In this document: piece after piece, positions 46,580-58,062 of the stretch | Numbering within the stretch: position 1 is the stretch's first letter | How the letters are laid out: every line of letters begins with the position of its first letter | The notes under the pieces: generated by a model | Databases searched by the model: none | Told to the model about the DNA's origin: nothing | What the model saw: the letters and a program-made list of their open reading frames with translations, nothing else | Program-made: the position numbers and the translations under genes | Source: Pseudoscleropodium purum | Lineage: Eukaryota; Streptophyta; Bryopsida; Hypnales; Brachytheciaceae | DNA length: 64,000 nt | Direction: 5' to 3' | Assembly (NCBI GenBank): GCA_963969395.1 | Contig: OZ017804.1 | Coordinates: 10,230,001-10,294,000 of the forward strand

Positions 46580-49082
46580 CTATGGACGCCAATCCACATC
46601 TCCTCTAACCTCAACCCCACTACTCTCTCCTGCAGCTCTCCGTTCAAAATCTTCATTATCGGAGTCATCTTCATTGTCGGAGTCATCTTCATTGTTGGAA
46701 TCAAGTATCATTGTCTCCTTCAAGTCTTCTCTCAAAGTAGGTTTACTCCGTTCTTTCGAATTTAATTTTTCTTTTTTTACTTTGACAGAACGATTAAAGG
46801 CTTTTTGAATAGGAACCTTTCTTTTCTTTCTATTTGACAAAGTAGCAACATTTTCATCAAGAGGGGTCCTATTCTTCACTGGAGAGATAGCAAAAGGTTG
46901 CATTTCTCTTTTAGCTTTCACGTTACTCGATTCTTGAACCATCAATCTCGATAACCATTCATGGTCATCTCCGCCATCTACAGCTGAAAGGGCCCTTTCC
47001 AAATCCTCGTCATCATCGTCTTCTAACGTCGGTCTATCTGAATCCTCTGATTCCATCGGATCCACATTATCATTATACCATTTTTTTTCATTTTTTTCCT
47101 TCGTTTAATACTTTGGAATTGGTATACACGTACACCAAATCTGCTGCTCTCTCCGGCTTCAATTTATTTTGAGATTTGTTGTGAACAAAAGAATAGTTGC
47201 TCCAATTCCGTTCACATGAAGATGATGACACCGGTTGAGCCAATATCCTCTTCGCTAATGGAGCTATAAACTTGCCACATGGACCTTCAAAATCCCACCA
47301 AGCATGTGCGGACAACATTTGATCTCCCGGATTCAACATATTGTGGAATGGAGGTTCCTTGTGTCGAAAAGCTACAAATTCCTTCACCACTGCTGCATAT
47401 TCATCCGGTTTACATATTCTCTCCAAAACTTTCTTACATTCTCACATTGCATTTGCGTCATCTGCTAGCTTTTTGTCATGAAGAAGGTATGGATTCAAAA
47501 GAGCTGCGGCTAATTGGAGATCGTTGTCCACCATTCTTCTTCGGGCATAAAAAGATTGTATCAATGGAATTGCAAGTTCTTCTAGCAAACAAAATGGTGG
47601 ACTTTGTAATCCGTTCACGTGCTTCTCTAACTTCCTTATAATATGCAACACCTTCCCCATGCATGGTGATTTTGAATCCAAATCGCGGAGTGCACATATG
47701 ATTGGTTCAACCACCTCCACATAATTGATGGACCGATTCCAAAAATGGTCATCAAAAACAATTTTCTTCACCGCTAAGGCCAAGTCTTTTGGTTGGACTT
47801 TGGCTCCACGTTTCTTCTTGAGAGTATGTACATACTCAACCTATTGCAGATCTACCACCGTTTGTTCCAATGCTCCTCTCAATTTTGTCAAACGCTCCAT
47901 CATGATAAATTTAGAGGCGAACCTTGTATCCCCAAGCATCAAGAGACCAAGATTTGGCGAATACTTTCATAATAGAGCTAGCGGCATATGTCTCTTCTTG
48001 ATAAATTTAGCTACAAGAACTCCTTTATCCAATTTGGAAGCAATCCATTTCTGTGTAGCCCAATCTTTCAACAACAAATTCAATGCATGTACCACGCACC
48101 CTTGGTAAAAAATATAAGGATATTTTGCAGATATTACATCCCATGCGGACGGATTCACGGGAGCATTATCCGTAGTTATTAACACGACGTTCTTGGACCC
48201 CACTTGTTCAATGAACTTTTCCAACACAGCTGCCAAGTACTCCGCATTTTTTTCACAACCACTTGTATCCACAGATTCAAGAAATTCTTCACTTGTGGAT
48301 GATACAAGCATGACATTGATGAGAGGTCGATTAGTCACTGAGCTCCATCCATCAATGGACAATGTTGCTCCAAATTTTCGAATGCTATCTTCGGTCCGTG
48401 CATTCAATTGTGTCTGAATGTTGGTCTTCGCCTCATTCAACAATTTGTTTCGAAGGTCGTGGTATGAGGGAGGAATGTATGGCCTACCGAACACAGCCGT
48501 TTTCTTCACTGCTTCTTTAAAAGCTGGATTTCGAGCCACGGAAAATGGTATGTTTGCCGAATAAAAAAAATTTGCCTACACTGAATGTAATTTGCGTCTA
48601 TGACCTTCTTCAAACCCATTCACTAAGTTGCCTTGCCTTTGAGGCCTAGAAATTGATGCCCTTGGGGTTTCACGTTCACCAGAAGCTTCCGTACTCAAAG
48701 TCATTTCAGTTGTGGCACATACCATTGATACCAATTCTTTGGACGCTGGGCAAGAGTCTTCGTGGTCAGAATGCGACATAGCCTTTCCGGTTGAAAACTC
48801 TTGGACATCTGAAGGGCCAGGGTTGCCATTCACATTCTCCATTACAACGCGTTTTGGAAAAAATCCTTCGCAATGCCGAAATAAATCTCGAACTGCCATT
48901 GATAATCGTGGACGAAGGCTCACCTCTTTATCACGTACACCTCCAGGCCCAAAATAGCCTAAGTGGCTGAACATACGGCTGAGCCTCCTTGACATGCTCG
49001 CTTTGTAAAGCCTACATTTTACTTTACCACCCTCTTGCACACTAAACCAAGGAGAAAAATCCCCCGTCGGTTTGGCCACCAT
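46580..49082 (-). pseudogene. hAT-superfamily transposase relic (DUF659 plus C-terminal dimerisation region)
   Basis: One minus-strand frame from ATG at 49082 (MVAKPTGDFSPWF) to 47088. A BED-like region has CRLYKASMS, where the second zinc Cys reads Tyr. Then come NIPFSVARNPAFKEAV, the DUF659 block with SIDGWSSVTNRPL, TTDNAPVN and CVVHALNLLLKDW, a middle helical region, and a C-terminal block with SSSSCERNWSNYSFVHNK. In-frame stops lie near 48576 (TAG, perhaps an intron acceptor), 47967 (TGA), about 47850 (TAG) and 47442 (TGA). A poly-A slip near 47095 shifts into an acidic, Lys-rich tail (47065-46580). Known: hAT enzymes act as nuclear dimers, cut and paste DNA and leave 8-bp duplications. 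The visible Asp residues of the catalytic triad (IDGW, TDNA) are kept, but the stops make this copy inactive. Confidence 0.85.
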
Positions 49083-49399
49083 ACTAACAAGTGTATGTTT
49101 TACCTCAATTTCAAAAGAAACCAATAAAATGTTTTCAATTTGAAACCCACAACGTGACAATGTATACAATATCAATGAAATTAGTCACACAAAGCTTTGA
49201 AAATCAAAGCCCCCCCGTCCACCGAACTATGCATTACCAAGCAAGAGACTCAATAAATTGAAGCTCATAGCCCTTGGAAATCTTAGAGTTCGGTTTTTCG
49301 AGAGTGAATACCAAAGCTTCTCTTCTAACATTTATAGTCCCCTCCAGAAAATTAAAGGTTCATTTTTAGGGTTTCCATTCAAAAACAAGCAACGGTCCA

Positions 49400-49620
49400 G
49401 ATGAGGCTGAAGCGGACAGGCGAACGGGCGGACGGGACGGATAGGCGGACGGGGCGGGCGAACGAGGCGGTCAGGCGGACAGGCCAAACGGGTCGGACTG
49501 GCAGTCAGACGCGGCGGACGGGGCGGTCGAACGGGATTGTCCGCACTATCCGCCTTCCGATGCCATCCGCGCTTTAAACACGCCGATCGCTCCACTTAAA
49601 CACTAACCGCCGACGGCGTC
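49400..49620 (-). repeat. CGGACG array upstream of the hAT transposase relic
   Basis: Dense CGGACGGG/GGCGGAC units, ending with CGCTTTAAACACGCCGATCG and CGCCGACGGCGTCC. About 320 bp upstream of the ATG. It resembles the interior of the miniature elements, but no terminal CAACCCTG is visible, so the right end is lost or different. Confidence 0.65.
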
Positions 49621-51624
49621 CACCCAGCTGTCCATTGGAGCATCCTATGAGGCTGATATTACTCAAAAAGAGCGGTAACATTTCCAAAAAAAACAGCCTA
49701 ATAATCACTGCTAAATGAGGATCAATGTAATTGATTTATCATTTTTTTTTTTTTAAATGTAAACCCTAAACCCTATACCCTAATTACCCTAAACCTTTTC
49801 TTTTCTCCCCTAAATTGTTTTACGAATGAGGGGAATGTGGTTAAGTTGAATATGTTTGGATTATTTACTCATATTATCCTTCTAAATAGGTTTTGAGAAG
49901 ATCTGAAGATGGTGGGGATTTTTTTAAAGTTCATTAGGAAATCAAATGTTTTGCAGAAATAGTCAATTCCTTTTTCATCGTAAGCAAATGAAATTTTTTT
50001 AAAAGGCCCCAATACATAATTAGAATAACAGTTTAATGGATTTCAACCTCATGATATTTAATGAAAGGTTGTGATTTCTAATTAGAAGTGCATCACGATC
50101 TTCAAATGAACATCGAGTCTTTCATATTTTTTAATGAAATTTCGATTAGATTTGAAAACAAAGAAAAAGAATCAATGTTTTAACTTTCAAATCATATATG
50201 GCTATATTTTTCCTTAAAAACATAGAAAAATTTGTTACTTGAGTTGGTTGAGTAGAATACATTATACACTTATACATGTGCTATATTTATTTTGAAGGGT
50301 AATTCCAATATTCTTATTTCAGATGTTTTTAAATATTAATTTTAAAAAAGAGGGTTCATTGTTTAAAGATCTAAAAAATTGACAAACATAATTTCTATTA
50401 TAAATAGGAATTGAATTCGGAATTCAATTTTTGAAATGATTCAAATGAATAAGATATTGATTATAAAATATTTCTTCGTTTGAGTTTTCAAAATGAATTC
50501 ACGAAACAATTGCAAACTTTTGAACTTAGGTATATGATATTGTTTTCAGTTTGTACTTTGTAGAGTATAATACTTCAATTTTAATCCTAAATAAATGAAA
50601 AATTCCACATAAATGAAATGTTTCTATGTATTGCACAAAGATTTCTACCAATTACTATGATAATTGAATACATTGTTACATTTCATAAAATATTCTACAT
50701 AGAAAGAAAAAATCATTTCAGTTTTCAATCATGATAAACAATGTCTTTTACTCTTTCTATTATATGTTCATTTTGTATAACGTGTACATTGTACAATCTT
50801 TGAGAGCAGGGTAGTTCATTTTTGACTCTCATTGAAATAGAAAATATATTTGTGTTTAGATTTTGAAATCATTATGTATTCTATGGTCTTACAAGAATGC
50901 ATCTTACTCCTTCCTTTGAATCCTTTTGATATTTTTTTTTTCCTTTGCTTTCTCGTAGGGCTCTTGTTCTCTTGTTCTCTTCATTTGACCAGCCTATTTG
51001 GCTTGGCTCTTAGTTTTTGTTTTTTTAATGCAATGGTTTATGCATATGTTATAAAAAATATATATTATTTATTTAAAATTAATATATTGATGAACAAACG
51101 CTTAAAGGCATTGAATGCTTTCACATTTAAAGTTATAAATCTATCATAAATCACTCTTGCAAATTTGAATGATTGAATCGAAAATTTGAAAATGTAATTA
51201 CAAGAGCTTTCAATTCATATCTTTCTCTATTTGTTTATTTAATTTTTGGGAACAAATGGAGAAACCATCTTTGTCTATATTTGAACATGCACTCTTATTT
51301 GATTGATGAAGAATAGATTTATGAAATATATAATCATTGATTTATTCATGTTGATTTATCTAATATATTTTATATATGTATATATATTTATTTATATATA
51401 TATATATATCATTAAAAGAGTATGGAAGACAAGATTGATAGATTGTGTTCAAATGTTGTTGATTTTGAAATGATTTAGTACTATATCATTTATGAGAATA
51501 TTATAATAGTATTATGTTATAATATTCCTAAAACAATTGCAACAAATATTAAAATACATGCTAAGTTAGGTTTGTTAGCCTACCAATTGTTCATTAATAG
51601 ACATAATTGAGTAGCCCCCTTAAA
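49621..51624. other. AT-rich DNA; telomere-like CCCTAAA units at 49757-49797
   Basis: No gene. The short run TAAACCCTAAACCCTATACC and similar contains about five units related to the plant telomere repeat, a common interstitial motif. TA-rich tract at about 51370-51410. Confidence 0.5.
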
Positions 51625-51940
51625 TGAAACATTCCATATCTAATATCTTACAATCCAAATGGTGGATTTGTCTAAAATTTTTTCTACATCTTTTTCAACT
51701 AATTTACTACAAGATCCTACAGTTACATATGCCCAAAAGTATTTTTCTTCCAAGACTTGGTATTTGCACTACTAATAGCAGTTTTGAAGTGTTTTTAGTA
51801 AAAAGAACTTTAGGGGTTAAACATCTATACCGTTAGATTTTGAAAAAAGAACAATTTGCTTCATTGGGGATAACTATAAGTCCATGCTCTTTTTCGATAG
51901 CCAAAACACACTCGTAAGGACTTGGACATTTAGCGGTTTA
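51625..51940 (-). mobile_element. piggyBac-type element fragments (copy A6)
   Basis: On the minus strand the terminus TTAACCCCTAAAGTTC starts at 51820 and the body follows towards 51625 (minus GTAGGATCTTGTAGTAAATT). A second right-type terminus, GGACATTTAGCGG, ends at about 51937. Confidence 0.55.
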
Positions 51941-52261
51941 CTAAGTGATTAGACGTCAACTAATTCAATTTAATAGTAGAATTTTTATTCAACTACCTTC
52001 TTATAATTGCTTTATACACAATGCAACGTGAATATTTGGGTACTTATATTAAACGTCGCAATCCTTTCGTGAATTTTTGCACATTTTAGCTCATATCTTT
52101 GTACAAAAATATCATTTACCAAGAATTCATAAATTTGGTCATAAAGGAAGGCTAACTTTTTTAATTTCAAATTTTACATTGAATGAATGAAAAGTTAGTT
52201 GGACTATACAGTGCCATGAAGACCTTTGTTTATCGTGCAAAATATGGACGTCAAAGCGCTT
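51941..52261. other. AT-rich DNA, no gene seen
   Basis: Nothing supported. Confidence 0.4.
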
Positions 52262-52556
52262 TAGGGTAAAACCGCCCCGTCCGCCTTCATACCCGTCCAC
52301 CCCATCCGCCCAGACCCCGTCCGCCCCGATACCTGTTCGCTGTCCGCTTTGTCCGCCCTGTCCGCCCCGTCCGCCCTGATACCCATCCGTTACGGCCGAT
52401 GCGTCCGCCCCCCTGGACCGTCCGATCGGGCGGACGCCAGATTTGTCCGCCCGTGGCCGTCCGATCGAGCGGACGGGGCTCTAGGGTTTCGGGGAGGCGG
52501 ACAGCCGATCCGTCCGCCACCCCCGGCCCGTCCGATGGGGCGGACGGGCCGTCCGC
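52262..52556 (+). repeat. CGTCCG array upstream of the kinase-like gene
   Basis: About 295 bp dominated by CCGTCCGCCC units and a spaced GTCCGATCGGGCGGACG-type phrase repeated three to four times. About 200 bp before the ATG at 52752. It resembles the CGGACG content of the hAT family but lacks the CAGGGTTGAC terminus. Confidence 0.65.
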
Positions 52557-52751
52557 ATTGTTACTTTTGCTTTGCCCCTTGTGAATGCAAAGTGGAGCGG
52601 AGAGCTTGGTGGTTCATCCTCCATTGGTTCCTTTCCGAGGCAAGGCAAGAGTGGTTTATTGGGGCCCCCTTGTTGCCAATTTTTTTAAGACTTGTGCGTG
52701 AATTCACATTTAAATTAGAAAATTTCATCTATATCAGTTTCATTTGTCACG

Positions 52752-54246
52752 ATGACAAAGGGGAAGAAGAAGGTTGCGAAGCTTAAACATGGAGAGGGAC
52801 CATCAAACTTGGAGGTAGCTCGCCAAAGTCCTTCAGAGGAATACAAAAAATTCATGATTGAGTGCATCATTCAATTTTATGAATCGGAAACAACATTGTC
52901 TTTAGACAATAAGTACATCAGATATCAAGAGGAGTGCGTGTCTAAATTCAAGGTAGACATGACACAGATGTTGTTGGATGCATTGAATGTGGCAAAGTGG
53001 CATGACGAAATGCATAAAACGTACTTCACCAAATGTTTGGAGAACAAAGTTCACTACGCTTTGTGGAATTTCAAAGTCATTTTGATTAAATATGGCAAGG
53101 AATATCGACCCAATGACGCCCAATTTGAAGAAGTGATTCTGAAAGTGGACTTGTTTAGGGGGCGATGTGCTCCATTCGCCAAAAAACACAATCGAGTTGG
53201 TTCAATTGGTTGGTGGAAAAGCAATGATGGAGTTGCTGAAGCAGAAAGGACCAAACGGCACCTCATAGTACTTCCAGATACAGCACGCGTGATTGCTGTT
53301 GATGATAGAATGATGAGAGGTGGATATGCAAACGATTCGAAAGGTTCATATTGAAGGATGTCCAGGAATACTTCCTCATTGGGAGTTTGCGGCGAAGAAA
53401 TCCATTCACCACCAAACTCGACCTGATCTTGCAAAGTTAGAACATCAAAACGAATCAATGGCTGTTCGAATTCCACACACGGGTGTGATACGGTTTGCTG
53501 CGGTGCACGGAACGACGTGTGAAGGTTATGCGTATTGGTGGAATGGTGGAACTCTTCGACAAATGTTGAATATGGATAAAGACTTTCCAGACAACATTCA
53601 AATCCGTTTGATGTATACGAATCCAACCGAAGAGGAGGTTGTAAAAGCTCACCATTTAGGACGATATCGGAAGAAGCGCACGGAGTTGACATGGGCGTTT
53701 ATGCATATAATGTATGTAGTGCATCTTGCTGGACATTTGCACAATGATCTTTCTCCGGACAACATCTTGTTGCATTTTCCAGAAGATGAGTCACATGTGT
53801 ACATTAGAGTTTGCGATTGGGGCATGACCACCTTAGCTTCTCAGCCAATGAAATCTTTGTACACATTCACATCAACAGATGAGATGAAACAAATTTTGCA
53901 AAGGAGATGGTGGGTGGATCCACATATTGCATATTTGCATAAAGCAGGTGCAAATGTGGAAGTCATTCCGATGTATTCACGTAAGTCAGAAGAGTATGCC
54001 ATTCGAAAAATTGCTCGGCAGATGAATGGAAACAACATGTCAGAGGTGTATTTCAACGTGCTACTTAAAACACCTAGTACGACACAATTTGCCTTTCAAG
54101 ACTTTGCAAAAGTGTTTTATGCTTACTTGAAGCGCATTTCTTCGAAGACTGACGATGAAAATACTAGTTTAGCCCATGTGATTACGCGATTTTCTAATAC
54201 ATATCGTTGGCCGATGCCAGATGAACATTTCCGCCATTTATATTAG
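52752..54246 (+). pseudogene. Protein-kinase-like gene, one frameshift (copy 2)
   Basis: ATG at 52752 (MTKGKKKVAKLKHG). The first frame runs to 53354 and the second is open from 53320 to the stop at 54244. The frame changes by one base near 53325, within the Gly-loop-like stretch MMRGGYA followed by TIRKVHIEG. Kinase-like signs: EFAAKK for the lysine strand, HLHNDLSPDNILLHFP for the catalytic loop, VCDWGM replacing DFG, and RWWVDPHIAYL near the APE position. An N-terminal domain of about 190 residues, homologous to that of the 39-kb copy (YFTKCLENKVHYALWNFKV), precedes it. The loop keeps Asp and Asn but lacks the usual Lys, so activity is uncertain. No other stop: either a recent pseudogene, a sequencing error, or a gene with a tiny intron. 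Confidence 0.65.
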
Positions 54247-54689
54247 ATTGGTAGTGCAGAAGTAGTAGTTGAATAGGTTATATAGGCATTAAAAATTAGT
54301 TTAGAAATATAGAGTTGGAATGAAAAAAATTATATGTGCAATTAGCCAAATGTGCACAATGTATGGTATTCTATATTAAATTCAATATATTTTGCCCATA
54401 TTGATTATGTTTGTATTTGTGTTGATCTCGATTTTTTAAATAGTATATATATATATTTGAAGTCACAAACTTTTTTAGTTTGCCTTCTGAAAATGAATTG
54501 GAATTTTTTCATAGTTTCAAGACTATCATGGACTCATGGTCAAACTTTATAATCTTTCAACTTATAAGAGACATTGTTTTAATGACAAATCGCGAACCAT
54601 TGCACTTCATTTAACATTTAATTGTTTAAAGATTAAGGGAGTGACCACGGGGCAGTTTGGGTAGGGCGGTTGGGGGAAATAGGGCCGTC
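54247..54689. other. AT-rich DNA, no gene seen
   Basis: Probable 3' flank of the kinase-like gene. AAATGAATTG-type low-complexity sequence only. Confidence 0.4.
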
Positions 54690-54835
54690 AAAGCGGACGG
54701 GGGGGACGGGGTGACAGGTGGACGGGGCGGTCCCGGCAGACGCTACGTCTGCGGGGACCGCGAATGTCAGCGGACGCTGCGGACACAGCGTCCGCATTTG
54801 GACGTTCTGGACGTCCGGACGTCGTGTCAACCCTG
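54690..54835 (+). mobile_element. hAT CGGACG-family terminus, left part missing (copy 6)
   Basis: Typical right arm (GACCGCGAATGTCAGCGGAC then CACAGCGTCCGC) ending TGTCAACCCTG at 54835. No matching CAGGGTTGAC to its left. It may be the right end of the element carrying the kinase-like gene. Confidence 0.65.
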
Positions 54836-56215
54836 CTAGTATAGTTTCCGGCCTGCATATTGGGCTAGCCACCCCCACACTACCTGACAAGCAACTTTCA
54901 AGGTGGTTGGGACTTGTTTTCCTTCACCTTCACCCAATATGTCAATTCAACAATCAGTACTTTTCCTCTCAATAGTGTTCACTTCTCTGAATTTTATATG
55001 GATTCGGGCAAATCAACATAATGGATAATAAATTACAGAAGATAGCTGTCGCAGCACAGGGCAGGTCAATTCCCCATTATACTCACAAAAATCGCTCTAG
55101 AGTATAACTAAGTGACTCTAAAGATCGAACCCACGAGATCCTGTGAAGTATCTAGCTCTATTAAGCAGTTAAGCTCAGTCAGTATCCCAATCTTACTTTC
55201 CGGTCCTAGATCTAGAACCAGAAATACTACCACACCGGATAACTACAGACCGGATTACACCTTCTTCCGGTCCTACTAACTATCCGGTCCGTACAAATAC
55301 CCAAATCCCAGGATCTCACAACTTCCGATCCTAGAAATCCGTCCTGACCAATCCGGTCGGAATGGTCATCCTGTACCCGTAATCCTATCCGGTTTGGTTT
55401 TGCCTCTGTTTCACCATCAGAGGGGTCGCCGCTTAATTTTGAGAGTGGTAGGCCCACCACTCCTTCCTTGACTTATAGTGGCTGAAGACCCACTGTCCTA
55501 CCTTCTAGACTCCTAAGCTAATCCGGATCCGGTTTGGTCCTTCACAACAACCCAGATAGCAATCCGGGTCGTAGGTCACACAAAGACCCCACACTCGACC
55601 CTCTCGTACTACAACGACCTTGATGCTACTTCCGATCCGTGCGAAGACAGGTGGTTACAAGTGCACCCGTCCGTTCCAACATCAACTAAAGTTCTTCCGT
55701 TACCCATACGGGTGGTGAGACCTCACAGGAGATCGGACACTCAACCGGATTTCCCACCCGGGAGTTCTAGCGCAGCTAAGGAATCCCTCCCTACCCGCCT
55801 AGCCTAACAACGGCTTTCTCACCCGGAATCTCAAACTCTAGACGTGCTGAGGAACTAAGTTCACTCCCAACTCTTCGGTACCTACTCACATGCACCTTGG
55901 ATCGGAAAATAAACACCAAGGGGAGAAATCATTTACAAACTAACTCGTACTATCCTAACTCCACATCATACAATCCTGTCGCGCTGGAGAGAGATACACA
56001 ACGAAGAGAATAGAAAGGTACAAGAAGTTTGCAAAATGAACAACTCCCAATTCCCATCGCAGGAACCGATTTATATACAAAGGGTCAAAACCCTAAAAGC
56101 ACAAAAAGGAGCGGAAAACCCGTGGGGGTCCGCCGCCACCTAAATCTAACTTCCGGTCTAACCTAATACTGTTGAGCCGGATCCGGATCCGCTCCTACTG
56201 AAATTAAAATCCTAT

Positions 56216-57874
56216 CTACCCTACAACTCTAAATCCTATCGTCGGGCTTCCGGTCTCCGGGACTAGCTCCTCGAAGACTTCGCTCAAATTCCGGACCCGT
56301 TCCCCCTCCGCAGGATTCGGTCCGGGTGGAGACTCCAGGTCGATGGTGATATCCGGTCTCGTGCCCGGAGTCCCAGTCCGTGCAGACTTCTTGGACTCAG
56401 GAGTCCAATCCTTCCTGTCCTTCGCCATAGTTGCATCCGGAAAGAGGTCCGGTAGTGAGATGTCCGAAAGGTGAATACCTTTGTCGCACGTCGCTCCCGT
56501 CAGCTTCCGGCTGCTCTCCTCGATCCGGTCCGCTGCCTTCCGCCCCTCCACCATTGCCGTCTCCACCTGCTCGGCGAAGTCCGCGAGAATCCAGACCATC
56601 CGGGAACCGGATAGTTTCTTCTCTTCGTGGATCTTCTCGTCGAAGAGCTTCGCCTTGGCCGCTGCCGTTTCGGTCTCTCCCAGGACCGCCTTGATCTGCT
56701 CGGCCACCTTCCGAGTCTCCTCCGCCATCTCCCGAGCGGCCGTCACGTCTTCCTGATAGGCAAAAAGTGTTGCCTTCAGTTTATCTACCTCCTCCTGCAA
56801 CCGGCGGATCTCGGCTTCCTGCTTTCGGGTCTCTTCCGGATTCGTGATGCATTGCGCCACTTGTTCCGCCAAGTTGCTGTCCGGTGCAGCACCCACCAAC
56901 TTGCCGATTGCCGCAAGCGTCCTGTGCTTGACTTCCCAATCTGCCCTGATGTTGCAAAGGACGTTGATCAGACCGTTGAACGGATCTTGCATATCCGGAT
57001 CTCCCCCGGAATTGGTCTTCTCGGCTTCCGGTTTCTCCTCTGGGGCCGGTTTGTCTTGACCGGGAGGCGTCCCGCGCTTGTGTGGAGGCGTCAGCTTCTG
57101 TCGCTTGATCGGCGGCATCGGCTCCTCCTCTTCCTCGCTGGACTCCCGGTCTGACCCGGAATCGGATTCCGCCTCGTCATCCGTCTCCGACTCCCCATAC
57201 TTCAAGAGCACTTCCTGCGTCTTCCACGCCCTCTCCTCCGTATCGGTGAGGACTTGGTTCTCCCGATAGAGGTGGAAGAGATAAGGGCACACTGGAGTGG
57301 CCCTTTTCTTCCCAACCCTACTAACCAGCTGGGCCACGAGATCGGAAATGATCCGTGCCCAATCCACTTTCCGGGTACCACTGAGGGCACCGAAAATGGT
57401 GTTGCCGAGGGTGATCGTCACCCTGGTCGGCTTTTCCGGGTGAAGAACCGGAACCAGGAATTGCAGGAGCCGACGGTGTCGGTCATCCAAGCAATCCTCG
57501 ACCGCGTATCCGTCCTTCGGGTTGACGGCTCCCTTGAACTTCCCTCGGACAAACTCATCCTTCCGGCTCGCCATTCCCAAACCTCCTGCCCGGAAACCGT
57601 AAACCGCTCTCCACATCCCCTCGTTCCAGCTGACGGGAGCTCCCCTCACGGTGTTGTCAAACTGGTTGGACAACTTTCCGAGGAGCTCCTTAACCATTCT
57701 CTCCTCCCTAAAACCCCAAGGTTTCTCGGCAAACCCTACGCAACCCATGGATTTGAGATCATCCATGAGTTCAGCCTTTTCCGGCTCTGTGGAGGGAATA
57801 ACCGGAATGACTTTCCGGAGCTTCACCTCGCCTCCAGAGGGACTCGCTTGTCTCGACCTACGTAGCTGAGGCAT
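56216..57874 (-). CDS. ORF inside the second solo LTR, 552-aa charged coiled-coil protein
   Basis: Open from ATG at 57874. Same layout as the 21.9-23.6 kb ORF: folded N-terminal half, acidic run, KRQK basic patch, coiled coil, charged tail. About a dozen amino-acid differences, several of them conservative (Arg/Lys, Val/Thr, Asn/Asp), and no stop. Both copies therefore encode the same full-length product, which suggests recent amplification or retained coding function. No enzyme motif recognised. Confidence 0.7.
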   Translation of the reverse strand: MPQLRRSRQASPSGGEVKLRKVIPVIPSTEPEKAELMDDLKSMGCVGFAEKPWGFREERMVKELLGKLSNQFDNTVRGAPVSWNEGMWRAVYGFRAGGLGMASRKDEFVRGKFKGAVNPKDGYAVEDCLDDRHRRLLQFLVPVLHPEKPTRVTITLGNTIFGALSGTRKVDWARIISDLVAQLVSRVGKKRATPVCPYLFHLYRENQVLTDTEERAWKTQEVLLKYGESETDDEAESDSGSDRESSEEEEEPMPPIKRQKLTPPHKRGTPPGQDKPAPEEKPEAEKTNSGGDPDMQDPFNGLINVLCNIRADWEVKHRTLAAIGKLVGAAPDSNLAEQVAQCITNPEETRKQEAEIRRLQEEVDKLKATLFAYQEDVTAAREMAEETRKVAEQIKAVLGETETAAAKAKLFDEKIHEEKKLSGSRMVWILADFAEQVETAMVEGRKAADRIEESSRKLTGATCDKGIHLSDISLPDLFPDATMAKDRKDWTPESKKSARTGTPGTRPDITIDLESPPGPNPAEGERVRNLSEVFEELVPETGSPTIGFRVVG

Positions 57875-58055
57875 TCCCACTCACATCTACCTCACTCTCT
57901 CCTAGCCGCACGTCCCGTTCCTCACTTCCTCTCTCCGATCTCAACCGGAATCAAAACGAACAGAACACAAACGCACAGACGCACAAACGACAAAAACTCA
58001 ACCGTGCGCTCAAGGTCGAGTTTCTAAAAGGGGGTGCAACAGTGAAAGCTCCTCT

Positions 58056-58062
58056 TTTTATA
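58056..58062 (-). promoter_or_regulatory. TATA box upstream of the second LTR ORF
   Basis: TATAAAA on the minus strand, at the same relative position as 23786-23792. Confidence 0.6.

Noticed and set aside
46101..54843. Target duplication for a 46109-54835 element
   Set aside because: TTGTGTGA and CTAGTATA match at only two of eight positions.
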